Source: Streptomyces sp. ISL-96
GTDB taxonomy: Bacteria > Actinomycetota > Actinomycetes > Streptomycetales > Streptomycetaceae
NCBI RefSeq assembly: GCF_018614035.1
Contig: NZ_JAGGPA010000075.1
Location: 18,268 to 82,267, forward strand
Length of the DNA stretch: 64,000 nucleotides
Reading direction: 5' to 3'
The position numbers were made by a program, and so were the translations under genes. Below the pieces are notes generated by a model. It was not told the origin of the DNA. It searched no databases and saw only the letters and a program-made list of their open reading frames with translations. Positions 50,821 through 58,434 of the stretch are shown piece after piece (positions within the stretch are counted from its first letter, which is position 1; the number at the start of each line of letters is the position of its first letter).

Positions 50821-50939
50821 AGACACAGCAGGAAGCTGTTGGAGCTGTGCTTGTCGCACGCCAGCAGGCTCAGGCTGCTCTGGTCGCCGCCGCCGGTGCT
50901 CTCGGGGGTCTCAAGGCTCTGAAGGTCGAGAAGTGCCAT
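50817..50939 (-). CDS. ramS: SapB/AmfS-type class III lanthipeptide precursor
   Basis: A 40-residue peptide. The leader MALLDLQSLETPESTGGGDQ has the LxLQ helix recognised by LanKC enzymes. The core has two Ser-x-x-Ser-x-x-x-Cys units, SSLSLLAC and SSNSFLLC, separated by Asp-Lys-His and ending in Leu. SapB and AmfS have the same two units separated by two residues. RamC would dehydrate the serines and close lanthionine or labionin rings, giving an extracellular surfactant for aerial hyphae. ATG 50939 lies 81 bp after the ramC stop. The peptide is too short for most gene finders. Confidence 0.93.
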   Translation of the reverse strand: MALLDLQSLETPESTGGGDQSSLSLLACDKHSSNSFLLCL

Positions 50940-51020
50940 GGTGGTTCCCTTCGGTTGTCCGTTCCCGTGGGGACGGGGTTTCTTTGTGCGGTACGGCTCC
51001 GGGTCGGAACCGGACCGGTT

Positions 51021-53615
51021 CTAGGGCCGCCGGAGCGGCGGGAGGAAGGGCAGGTGCGCGCCGGTGCCCCGCGCCGCCGCCACGGCGAGGAGTACGCCTG
51101 CGCCGCCGGTGCCGAGGTCCATGGACAGGCGCATCATCTGGTCGCCGGGGAAGGCGAGCCGCCCTTCGTAGGGCAGGGCGTACCAGCCGAGGCCGTCGAG
51201 CTGGGCGGCGAGGTGGCCGGGTGCCGCCTCCGGTGCGGTGGTCCTCGCCAGGTGGAGGACCATGCCGGCCCGCCCGTTGAACAGCCCGGGCTGGGCGTAG
51301 TAGCGCGACCGGGCGGCCCGCACGATGCCGGCTCGCGCCGCCTCGAACTCCTCGTCCGCGCGGTGCGCGAGGAAGTCGTCGATCACCATGCCGATGCCGA
51401 CGGATCCGGCCCCGAGGTAGGGCATGGTGCGCGTCCCCTCGTCGACGAGCAGCGTGCCCGCGCTGTTGCGGACACAGCGCGCGAGGTCGGCGCGCAGCGC
51501 GTCGGCGGCCAGGTCGAGGAGCTGCGGGGCGCCCGTGTCCTCGTACAGCCGCAGGAAGAGCAGGGCGGGGCCGGTGGCGCCGTGCAGCAGCCCGGCGCGT
51601 TTGCCGGTCTTCGACTGCTGCTGGTCGGCGAGCAGTTGGGCCGCTGTCAGTGCCTGCTCCCGGAGGGTGGTTTCCCCGGAGGTGCGCGACAGTTCGGCGA
51701 GTACGAGACCGATACCGGCGAGCCCCCCGTACAGCCCGGGAACCAGTCTCTGCCACTTCTCGTCCAGCACCCGCTGGACAAGTTCCAGTGCGCGTTCGCG
51801 GTGGCCGAGGCCGTCGAGGACGTGGGCGACGCCCGTCAGTCCGTCGTAGAGGCCGAGCGGTGTGCCGAGCGGCGGCGGGGCGGTCTGCCGCAGCAGCCAT
51901 TCCTCGCCCTGCTCGTACCGTGGCAGACCGGCCTGGCCGAACGCGTGGAGCACCCCGGCGGCGCCGTGGGCGATGCCGAGTCCGCCCCCGTCCGCGAACT
52001 GGGCGATGTCGCCGGGGAAGATCCGGTCGTCGCGTCCGGGGCTGGCCGAGGCCAGGATGCCCGCGGCGATCGAGTCACGGCTGCGCGGCCAGTCGGTGGG
52101 CTCCGCCGGGACGTACGGCTCGGTCGGCACGTACGGCTCGGTCGGTGCCCGGTCGGGGCGGTCCGTACCGCAGATCACCTCGGTCGCCGCGTCCAGGAAC
52201 TCCTGCGGTACGTCCGGGAACTGGCGCGCCACGATCTGCGCCAGATGGTGCGCCTTGTCGCGGTCGACGACCAGCAGGGTCGTCATCGGCAGGAAGAGCG
52301 CCAGCCGCAGACACGCGAGGGCGTAGAGGTCCACGTCGAAGCCGGTGCGTTCGCGGGGCGCGATGAAGCCGGGGTGCGCGATGGCCTGGCGGTGGTTCTC
52401 GTCGACGTGCGCGGCGGCCTCGAAGTCCAGCAGGCGTACGGACTCCTCGTTCGGCCCGACCATGATGTTGAACATGTGCAGGTCGTTGAAGACGACCCCC
52501 CGGCCGTGGACGGCGGTGACCGCCTCCTCGACGGCGCGGTGGATGCGCAGCACCCAGCGGGTGTAGTCGGCGACGGCGGCCGGGTCCGGCTCGGGTTCGA
52601 GCAGCGGATGGCGCTGTGCGAAGAAGGAGTTGAGGGTGCGGCCGGGCAGGTGGTCCATCACCAGGAAGCTGTGGTCGCCGAGCATGAACCAGTCGCGGGC
52701 CTCGGGGGCGACGCCGAGCCCGGACAGCCGTTCCAGCGCGGCCCGCTCCCGCTCCAGGCGGGTTACGGCGTCGGCCCGGTCGGCGGCGAGTCCGGCATGC
52801 GGCCGCGCCTCCTTGAGGACCACTTTCTCGCCGCTGCGCAGGTCCTCGCCGAGGTAGACACCGCCGCCGTTGGAGAAGTGCAGGGCGCTCTCGATGCGGT
52901 ACGGCAGGTCGTTGGTGGTGGTGGCGTTTCTGGCCGCGAGGTGCGGCTCCAGGAACGCCGGAAGCTCCACCCACTCGGGCACGTGGAAGGCCGGCTCACG
53001 CAGGTCCGGGACGAGAGTGCCTTCCGGGTTCTCGATCGCGGGGACGAGGGTGCCGGTGGCGTCGACGCAGTAACGGTGCGCGAATCCGCCGTAGCGGACG
53101 TACAGCGGGCCGTTGCCCCAGCGCAGGTCGGTGAGGATGTACGGTCCGGGCTCCCCGTCGAGCAGGTCGCCCAGCTCGCGGAGTATGAGGTGGAGTTCCT
53201 TCTCGTCGGTGGGGTAGAGCGTGGCGAACTTGCCGCTGGAGCCGCGACCCGCGTACTTGGAGTTGCGCAGGTGGAGCGGCTGCGGACCCGGTACGAACTT
53301 GAACGGGACGCCGCGCGGGACGCAGTAGTCCCACACCTTGGCCGCCGTCTTCTCCGCGTTGTCGAGGCAGGCCGAGACATGGATCTTCCAGCCCTGCGTC
53401 GGCCGGCCGGGCAGCGGCGCGCCCCCGGCGTCGACCGGGTTGATGTGCATCCAGTCGCCGGACACGAACCGGCGCCAGCCGTCCGGGAGTTCACGCTGGG
53501 CTGCTTCGAAGAGCGGCACCGATGACGCCTGTCCGCGGTTGCCCGAGGACAGCCGGTCCGGAGTCTCGTAGAACTGTCTGTCGGCGAGGCAGAAGACCTC
53601 GTACCGGTTGTCCAT
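51021..53615 (-). CDS. ramC: Class III lanthipeptide synthetase (LanKC), RamC/AmfT
   Basis: An 864-residue three-domain enzyme. The N-terminal phospho-Ser lyase region is followed by a Ser/Thr kinase domain with VVLKEARPHAG (ATP Lys), GRGVVFNDLHMFNIMVG (catalytic loop) and SVRLLDFEAAAHVDE (metal Asp). The C-terminal LanC-like cyclase (about 560-860: GIAHGAAGVLHAFGQAGLPR, LFNGRAGMVLHL) shows no obvious zinc Cys-Cys-His set, as in class III. The linker carries a PYVPTE repeat. It should phosphorylate, eliminate and cyclise RamS at the membrane. ATG 53615 has GAGGGGGG upstream. Confidence 0.95.
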   Translation of the reverse strand: MDNRYEVFCLADRQFYETPDRLSSGNRGQASSVPLFEAAQRELPDGWRRFVSGDWMHINPVDAGGAPLPGRPTQGWKIHVSACLDNAEKTAAKVWDYCVPRGVPFKFVPGPQPLHLRNSKYAGRGSSGKFATLYPTDEKELHLILRELGDLLDGEPGPYILTDLRWGNGPLYVRYGGFAHRYCVDATGTLVPAIENPEGTLVPDLREPAFHVPEWVELPAFLEPHLAARNATTTNDLPYRIESALHFSNGGGVYLGEDLRSGEKVVLKEARPHAGLAADRADAVTRLERERAALERLSGLGVAPEARDWFMLGDHSFLVMDHLPGRTLNSFFAQRHPLLEPEPDPAAVADYTRWVLRIHRAVEEAVTAVHGRGVVFNDLHMFNIMVGPNEESVRLLDFEAAAHVDENHRQAIAHPGFIAPRERTGFDVDLYALACLRLALFLPMTTLLVVDRDKAHHLAQIVARQFPDVPQEFLDAATEVICGTDRPDRAPTEPYVPTEPYVPAEPTDWPRSRDSIAAGILASASPGRDDRIFPGDIAQFADGGGLGIAHGAAGVLHAFGQAGLPRYEQGEEWLLRQTAPPPLGTPLGLYDGLTGVAHVLDGLGHRERALELVQRVLDEKWQRLVPGLYGGLAGIGLVLAELSRTSGETTLREQALTAAQLLADQQQSKTGKRAGLLHGATGPALLFLRLYEDTGAPQLLDLAADALRADLARCVRNSAGTLLVDEGTRTMPYLGAGSVGIGMVIDDFLAHRADEEFEAARAGIVRAARSRYYAQPGLFNGRAGMVLHLARTTAPEAAPGHLAAQLDGLGWYALPYEGRLAFPGDQMMRLSMDLGTGGAGVLLAVAAARGTGAHLPFLPPLRRP

Positions 53616-53626
53616 GGGTCCCCCCT

Positions 53627-53697
53627 CGGCTGCGGTCACGTCGAGATTTCCACGCAGCCGCGGGGAAGAACAGTCACACCTGTCACGTCGTGACTGT
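53627..53697 (-). promoter_or_regulatory. ramC upstream region with inverted and direct repeats
   Basis: ACAGTCAC (53670-53677) faces GTGACTGT (53690-53697). CGGCTGCG (53627-53634) faces CGCAGCCG (53653-53660). GTCACGTCG is directly repeated at 53635-53643 and 53682-53690, 47 bp apart. These are candidate RamR or developmental-regulator sites 12-82 bp before ramC. The rest of the gap to 53964 holds no gene. Confidence 0.4.
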
Positions 53698-53964
53698 GCG
53701 GTACTCATAGGTAAAGAACCGTTCGCACGCGTTCGAGCGAACTCGCTGCGGTGCGGTGGGCTGCGGGGCGGTTGCGGGGCCTTCGGGGTCGGTGCCGCGC
53801 CGGGGCGTCTCCTCGGTCGTCGAACACCGAGCCACTGCGATTTCTTCACGGCGGTTGCGTTCAACGCCCTGCGGGGAGCGCCCCGGCACGTCCCCTCCTG
53901 GCACCGTGTCCACCGAGGCAGGGCGACGGGGAACCACGGGGCTCGCACGGGGCGAACTCAGCAG

Positions 53965-54201
53965 CTAGTCCTCCGGCGGGAAGACCACCTCCCCGCTGCC
54001 CACCAGCGTGATCGCGATCGCCTCGACCGGGCAGCCCTCCGCCGCCGTCAGCACCTTCGCGTTCGCGTCGAGGTCGGGGTCCGTGGGGTGCGACTGGCGG
54101 GCGGTGTCGAGAGTGAAGGCGCCCGGCGCGTGGTTCAGGCACATGCCGGAGCCGATGCACACCGCCCGGTCGACCTCGACGTGCCAGCGGTCTCCCATCA
54201 C
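53965..54201 (-). CDS. 3Fe-4S-type ferredoxin (FdxD-like)
   Basis: A 78-residue single-cluster ferredoxin. Cluster ligands are in VCIGSGMCLNHAP and EGCPVEAI, with the second Cys position of a 4Fe site replaced, as in 3Fe-4S ferredoxins serving P450 or dehydrogenase systems. The start overlaps the aldehyde dehydrogenase stop (ATGA), so it is co-translated. No P450 gene is in the window; in mycobacteria a KstR-controlled ferredoxin (FdxD) neighbours Hsd4A. Electron transfer for the dehydrogenase is inference. Confidence 0.92.
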   Translation of the reverse strand: MMGDRWHVEVDRAVCIGSGMCLNHAPGAFTLDTARQSHPTDPDLDANAKVLTAAEGCPVEAIAITLVGSGEVVFPPED

Positions 54202-55658
54202 GCCTCCCCGTGGCCGGCGGGGAGGTGGATCATCTTGTGCTCCAGGTACTCGCCGTACCCCTCGGGCCCGAACTCCCTCCCCAGGCCGGAGTTCTTGTAG
54301 CCGCCGAAGGGCCCGAGCATGTCGATGCTGAAGGTGTTCACGGAGTACGTTCCGGTCCTGACCCGGCGGGCGATGTCGATGCCGTGGTCGGTGTCGGCGG
54401 TCCAGACGCTGCCGCTGAGTCCGTACTCCGAGTCGTTGGCGATCCGCACCGCCTCGCGTTCGTCGTCGTACGGCAGCAGGCAGATGACCGGGCCGAAGAT
54501 CTCCTCGCGGGCGATACGCATCGAGTTGTCTACCCCGCCGAAGAGGGTCGGCTCGACGTACCAGCCCCGGTCCATGGCGGGTGGACGGCCGCCGCCCGTG
54601 AGGATCTTCGCGCCTTCGTCCTGCCCGATCCTGATGTAGTCGAGGGAGCGTTGCTGCTGGCGCTTGGCGACGAGGGGGCCGACCTCGGTGGCCGGGTCGA
54701 GCGGGTCGCCGACCTTGAGCGCGCCGGCCGCCGCCACGAACGCCTCGGCGAACTCGTCGTAGCGCGAGCTCGGGGCGAGGATGCGGGTCTGGGCCACGCA
54801 GGCCTGCCCGTTGAGCATCCAGGCGAAGGGGACGATCCCCGCTACGGTCGTCGTCAGATCCGCGTCGGGGAGGATGACGGCCGCCGACTTGCCGCCCAGC
54901 TCCAGCGTCACTCGGGTGAGGTTGCGCGAGGCGACCTCCATGACGCGCCTGCCCGCCGCGACCGATCCGGTGAACGACACCTTGTCGACGCCGGGATGCC
55001 CGACCAGGTACTCGCTGACCTCGCGGTCGGCCGGGATGATCGACAGGACACCCTCCGGCAGCCCGGCCTCGGTGACTATCTCGGCGAGGATGTACGCGTC
55101 AAGCGGCGTCTCGGGCGACACCTTGAGTACGGCCGTGCACCCCGCCAGCAGCGCGGGCGCGAGCTTGGCCGCCGCCGTGAACTGCGGGACGTTCCACGGC
55201 ACTACGGCCGCCACGACCCCGACCGGCTCGCGGCGTACGAGAATCGACCCGAGCACGCCGGTCCGCCGCTCCTCGTACGGGAAGTCGCGCGCGACGGTGA
55301 TCGTGGCGTCCCAGACCATCATCGCGGCCAGCGCCTGCATCATGATGCTCGCGGTGTACGGCGTCCCGTTCTCGGACGTGATGCTGCGGGCGATCTCCTC
55401 GTGCCGTACGGCGATCGCGTCCTTGATCCGCGTGACGACGGCGATCCGCTCGTCGAGCGTCATCCGGGGCCAGGGCCCTTCGTCGAACGCCGTGCGCGCC
55501 GCCGCGACCGCGCGGTCGACGTCGGCGCGGGACGCGTGCGGCACGCGGCCGATGACCTGTTCGGTGTGCGGCGAGACGACCTCGATGAACTCGGTCCCCA
55601 GCGGATCGGTCAACTCGCCGCCGATGTAAAGCTTCCGGTGCTCCACAAGCTCGGTCAT
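54198..55658 (-). CDS. Aldehyde dehydrogenase family protein
   Basis: A 486-residue NAD(P)-dependent aldehyde dehydrogenase. Features are PWNVPQFTAAAKLAPALLAG, FTGSVAAGRRVM, the general-base Glu in TLELGGKSAAV, the nucleophile Cys in NGQACVAQTRIL, and the C-terminal SEYGLSGSVWTAD and FGGYKNSGLGREFG. ATG 55658 has GGGAGG. It precedes a coupled ferredoxin gene. Sites at 55707-55738 and the KstR-like box at 55811 place it in the putative steroid or fatty-acid regulon. Confidence 0.95.
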   Translation of the reverse strand: MTELVEHRKLYIGGELTDPLGTEFIEVVSPHTEQVIGRVPHASRADVDRAVAAARTAFDEGPWPRMTLDERIAVVTRIKDAIAVRHEEIARSITSENGTPYTASIMMQALAAMMVWDATITVARDFPYEERRTGVLGSILVRREPVGVVAAVVPWNVPQFTAAAKLAPALLAGCTAVLKVSPETPLDAYILAEIVTEAGLPEGVLSIIPADREVSEYLVGHPGVDKVSFTGSVAAGRRVMEVASRNLTRVTLELGGKSAAVILPDADLTTTVAGIVPFAWMLNGQACVAQTRILAPSSRYDEFAEAFVAAAGALKVGDPLDPATEVGPLVAKRQQQRSLDYIRIGQDEGAKILTGGGRPPAMDRGWYVEPTLFGGVDNSMRIAREEIFGPVICLLPYDDEREAVRIANDSEYGLSGSVWTADTDHGIDIARRVRTGTYSVNTFSIDMLGPFGGYKNSGLGREFGPEGYGEYLEHKMIHLPAGHGEA

Positions 55659-55706
55659 GACTTCTGCCTCCCAGGGGCCCGGGGCCCGCGACGCCTGTCT
55701 GGATAT

Positions 55707-55738
55707 CTGACGATGCATCAGAACTGATACCAGTTCCA
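55707..55738. promoter_or_regulatory. Overlapping operators before aldehyde dehydrogenase
   Basis: CTGACGATGCATCAG (55707-55721) is the TGACGnnnCGTCA palindrome with one change. TGATACCAGTTCCA (55725-55738) is, on the minus strand, TnnAACnnGTAnnA, one base from the KstR consensus. GAACTGATACCAGTTC there is itself a 6+6 inverted repeat. Confidence 0.5.
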
Positions 55739-55810
55739 GTCCGGGGAGTCCATGTCCACGACCTGGCGCCGGTCGAACCTCTTTGCAAAGAAGTCGGCTT
55801 GGGCGACTAT

Positions 55811-55824
55811 TGGAACGAGTTCTA
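55811..55824. promoter_or_regulatory. KstR-like operator in the divergent promoter region
   Basis: TGGAACGAGTTCTA fits TnnAACnnGTTnnA. It lies 58 bp before the metallo-hydrolase start and 152 bp before the aldehyde dehydrogenase start. Confidence 0.7.
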
Positions 55825-55882
55825 GTCCTGTGCGGGGAACGGCTGAGAAACGACTGAGGAACGACTGAGGAATCGGGGATCC

Positions 55883-56920
55883 ATGCCGCAGGTGACCGAG
55901 CACGGCGGTGGCGTGTGGTCCATCAAGGTGCCCATCCCGGACAACCCGCTCGGTCACACCCTCGTCCACCTGCTCGACACCGACGACGGGCCCGTCCTGA
56001 TCGACACCGGCTGGGACGATCCCGCGTCCTGGGACACGCTGGTCGCCGGTCTCGCCGCGCTCGGTACGTCCGTGACCGAGATCCATGGCGTGGTCATCAC
56101 CCACCACCACCCCGACCACCACGGCCTGTCCGGCCAGGTGCGCGACGCGTCCGGTGCGTGGATCGCCATGCACGCCGCCGACACCGAGGTCGTACGCCGG
56201 ACCCGCGCCGCGGAGCCCGGCACCTGGCTCGACTACATCACCGCCAAGCTCACCGCCGCCGGCGCCCCCGACGACCACCTCGCCCCGCTCCGCGCCGCCC
56301 GCGACTCGGGCCGCATGCGTACGCTCCCCGGCCTCAGGGCCGCCCTCCCCGACCGCGAGATCGTCCCCGGCGACCTGCTCCCCCTCACCGGGCGCCGCCT
56401 GCGCGCGATCTGGACGCCGGGGCACACCCCCGGCCACGTCTGCCTCCACCTGGAGGAAACCCACCCGGCCGATCTCCCCGGCAACGGCCGCCTCTTCTCC
56501 GGCGACCACCTGCTGCCCGGCATCACCCCGCACATCGGCCTGTACGAGGACCCGGACGACACCACGGTCACCGATCCCCTGGGCGACTACCTCGACTCCC
56601 TCGAACGCATCGCCCGCCTGGCCCCCGCCGAGGTTCTTCCCGCCCACCAGCACGCGTTCACCGACGCCCCCGCCCGCGTACAGGAACTCCTCGACCACCA
56701 CGAGGACCGCCTCACGGGCCTGCGCGCGCTGCTCGCCACCCCCCTCACCCCCTGGCAGCTCGCCGAGCGCATGCAGTGGAACCGCCCCTGGGCGGAGATC
56801 CCGTACGGGTCGAGGAACATCGCCGTCTCGGAGGCGGAGGCCCACCTGCGCCGCCTGGTGAAACTGGGGCACGCGGAGGCGGCGGCGGGCGGCGACCCCG
56901 TGACGTACGTCGCGACGTAG
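55883..56920 (+). CDS. MBL-fold metallo-hydrolase
   Basis: A 345-residue metallo-beta-lactamase-fold protein. Metal ligands are VVITHHHPDHHGLSGQ (HxHxDH), WTPGHTPGHVCLHLE, LFSGDHLLPG and VLPAHQHAF. A helical C-terminal part (about 265-345) resembles winged-helix extensions seen in acyl-CoA-linked or thioesterase-like members. It is divergent from aldehyde dehydrogenase with a KstR-like box between. Hydrolysis of a thioester or lactone of the same pathway is an inference. Confidence 0.92.
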   Translation: MPQVTEHGGGVWSIKVPIPDNPLGHTLVHLLDTDDGPVLIDTGWDDPASWDTLVAGLAALGTSVTEIHGVVITHHHPDHHGLSGQVRDASGAWIAMHAADTEVVRRTRAAEPGTWLDYITAKLTAAGAPDDHLAPLRAARDSGRMRTLPGLRAALPDREIVPGDLLPLTGRRLRAIWTPGHTPGHVCLHLEETHPADLPGNGRLFSGDHLLPGITPHIGLYEDPDDTTVTDPLGDYLDSLERIARLAPAEVLPAHQHAFTDAPARVQELLDHHEDRLTGLRALLATPLTPWQLAERMQWNRPWAEIPYGSRNIAVSEAEAHLRRLVKLGHAEAAAGGDPVTYVAT

Positions 56921-56956
56921 GGGCGCGGTCGCCGGGGGCGGCCGCCGGTACAGTGT

Positions 56957-57070
56957 GCGAGTCGTCAGCATGCCGTTCTGGGGGAAGCCGGTGCGAATCC
57001 GGCACTGACCCGCAGCCGTGAGCCGCCCCTCGTGGGCGGTGAGTCGGAACGCCCGGTCCGGCATGACTAC
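56957..57070 (+). ncRNA. Cobalamin (B12) riboswitch
   Basis: The conserved core GGGGAAGCCGGTGCGAATCC (56981-57000) continues GGCACTGACCCGCAGCCGTGA (57001-57021), the B12 box. Flanks CATGCCG (56969-56975) and CGGCATG (57059-57065) close the outer helix. A -10 TACAGT lies at 56949-56954. It should repress the downstream toroid/ECF operon when cobalamin is plentiful. Confidence 0.93.
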
Positions 57071-57094
57071 TGGCTCGGCACCGTCGAGGTATAC

Positions 57095-57154
57095 GGAGCC
57101 GGAGCCTGGTGCGTGGTTTTCGCGCGCCCGGGTCCGGCTCCTCAGCAGGAGAGG
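57095..57154 (+). promoter_or_regulatory. Candidate riboswitch expression platform
   Basis: GGAGCCGGA (57095-57103) pairs perfectly with TCCGGCTCC (57133-57141), 5 bases before the ribosome binding site AGGAGAGG (57147-57154). Alternative pairing could control translation or transcription of the operon. Confidence 0.45.
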
Positions 57155-57165
57155 CCCCACCCGTC

Positions 57166-58434
57166 ATGACCCTTCGCCGCAGCGCAGCCACCGTGCTCGC
57201 AGCTTCCGCCGTACTCTGCGCGACCGCGACCACGACGGTGGCCACGACCACGACCGCCGTCGCCGCACCGTCCCCCACGCCCGTGGTTCCCTCGGGGCTC
57301 TACGGCGAGAAGGACCCGACGTACGACGGTGTCTGGCGGCAGTCGCTGGCCCTCCTCGCCCAGGACACGGTGGGCGTCAAGCCCGCCGCGAAGGCCGTGA
57401 ACTGGCTGGTCGGCCAGCAGTGCGACAGCGGCGGCTTCCCGTCCTTCCGCGCCGACGCCGCCGAGCCGTGCACGTCGAAGACGATGGTGGACAGCAACGC
57501 GACCGCCGCCGCCGTGCAGGCGCTGAAGGCGCTCGGCGGGCAGGACGCCGCAGTGAAGAAGGGCGTCAGCTGGCTGAAGTCCGTGCAGAATCAGGACGGC
57601 GGCTGGGGCTACAGCCCGGGCGGCGCGAGCGACTCCAACTCCACCTCGATCGTGATCGGCGCGCTGGCCGCGACGGGCGAGAAGCCGGCCGAGGTGAAGT
57701 CGCAGAAGGACAAGTCGCCGTACGACGCGCTCGTCACGTTCTCGATCCCGTGCGACGCGAAGACGGGCGGCGGCGGTGCGTTTGCATACCAGCCCGACAA
57801 GTCCGGCAAGCTCGCGCCGAACGCCGACGCTACGGCGGCGGGTGTACTGGGCGGGCTCGGCCAGGGGCTGGACGCGAAGGGAAAGAAGGACGGCCAGAAG
57901 GCGGCCGAGTGCGAGAAGGGCGACAAGCCGGGCACGTTGACGCCCGCGCAGGCCGCAGCGAACGGCGCCGCGTACCTCACCGGCGTACTCGCCAAGACCG
58001 GTCACCTCGACACGGCCCCCATGCCCGGCGCCGAGGACGCGAAGCCGCAGCCTGACTTCGGCAACACGGCGGACGCCGTCGTGGCGCTGGCCGCGCAGGG
58101 CGGCGCCGAGCAGGCGAAGAAGCCGCTGGAGTGGCTGGAGAAGAACTCCGCGGCCTGGGCCAAGGAGAACGGCCCCGCGGCGTACGCCCAGCTGGTCCTC
58201 GCCGCGAACGCGACCGGCACCGACCCGAAGAGCTTCGGCGGCGCCGACCTCGTGAAGGCGCTCAACGCGACCGGCCCGCCGCCCGAGGCCGCCGAGACGA
58301 AGGCCGACGAGGAGAAGGACAACAACAACGACGGCGGCTTCGGCACCTGGTGGATCGTGGCGGTCATCTTCGTCGCCAGCGTCGGCGCCGGCATCCTGTT
58401 CAGCGGCCGCAAGAAGAAGAACCAGCAGCTGTGA
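57166..58434 (+). CDS. Secreted, membrane-anchored alpha/alpha-toroid protein (intrinsic-factor-like)
   Basis: The 422-residue protein has a Sec signal (about 1-33). An extracellular helical toroid follows with repeats of the prenyltransferase/squalene-oxidase type: AVNWLVGQQCDSGGFPSFRA, GVSWLKSVQNQDGGWGYSPG and FGNTADAVVALAAQGGAEQA. The C-terminal TM (about 390-412) precedes RKKKNQQL. The same fold forms the cobalamin-binding domain of vertebrate intrinsic factor and transcobalamin. A B12 riboswitch upstream and an ECF transporter downstream suggest a surface cobalamin binder. Direct binding is unproven. Confidence 0.88.
   Translation: MTLRRSAATVLAASAVLCATATTTVATTTTAVAAPSPTPVVPSGLYGEKDPTYDGVWRQSLALLAQDTVGVKPAAKAVNWLVGQQCDSGGFPSFRADAAEPCTSKTMVDSNATAAAVQALKALGGQDAAVKKGVSWLKSVQNQDGGWGYSPGGASDSNSTSIVIGALAATGEKPAEVKSQKDKSPYDALVTFSIPCDAKTGGGGAFAYQPDKSGKLAPNADATAAGVLGGLGQGLDAKGKKDGQKAAECEKGDKPGTLTPAQAAANGAAYLTGVLAKTGHLDTAPMPGAEDAKPQPDFGNTADAVVALAAQGGAEQAKKPLEWLEKNSAAWAKENGPAAYAQLVLAANATGTDPKSFGGADLVKALNATGPPPEAAETKADEEKDNNNDGGFGTWWIVAVIFVASVGAGILFSGRKKKNQQL

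Noticed and set aside
51021..53948. RamC start further upstream (extended frame to 53948)
   Set aside because: The extension covers the promoter region, lacks a ribosome binding site, and homologues begin at the MDNRYEVFCLAD segment, matching ATG 53615.
53756..53968. Short frame containing SSVVEHRA, a peptide often produced by translating tRNA genes
   Set aside because: The bases are not tRNA-like: no D-arm AGCTCAGT, no TTCGA T-loop and no acceptor stem could be folded, so neither a tRNA nor a protein is supported.
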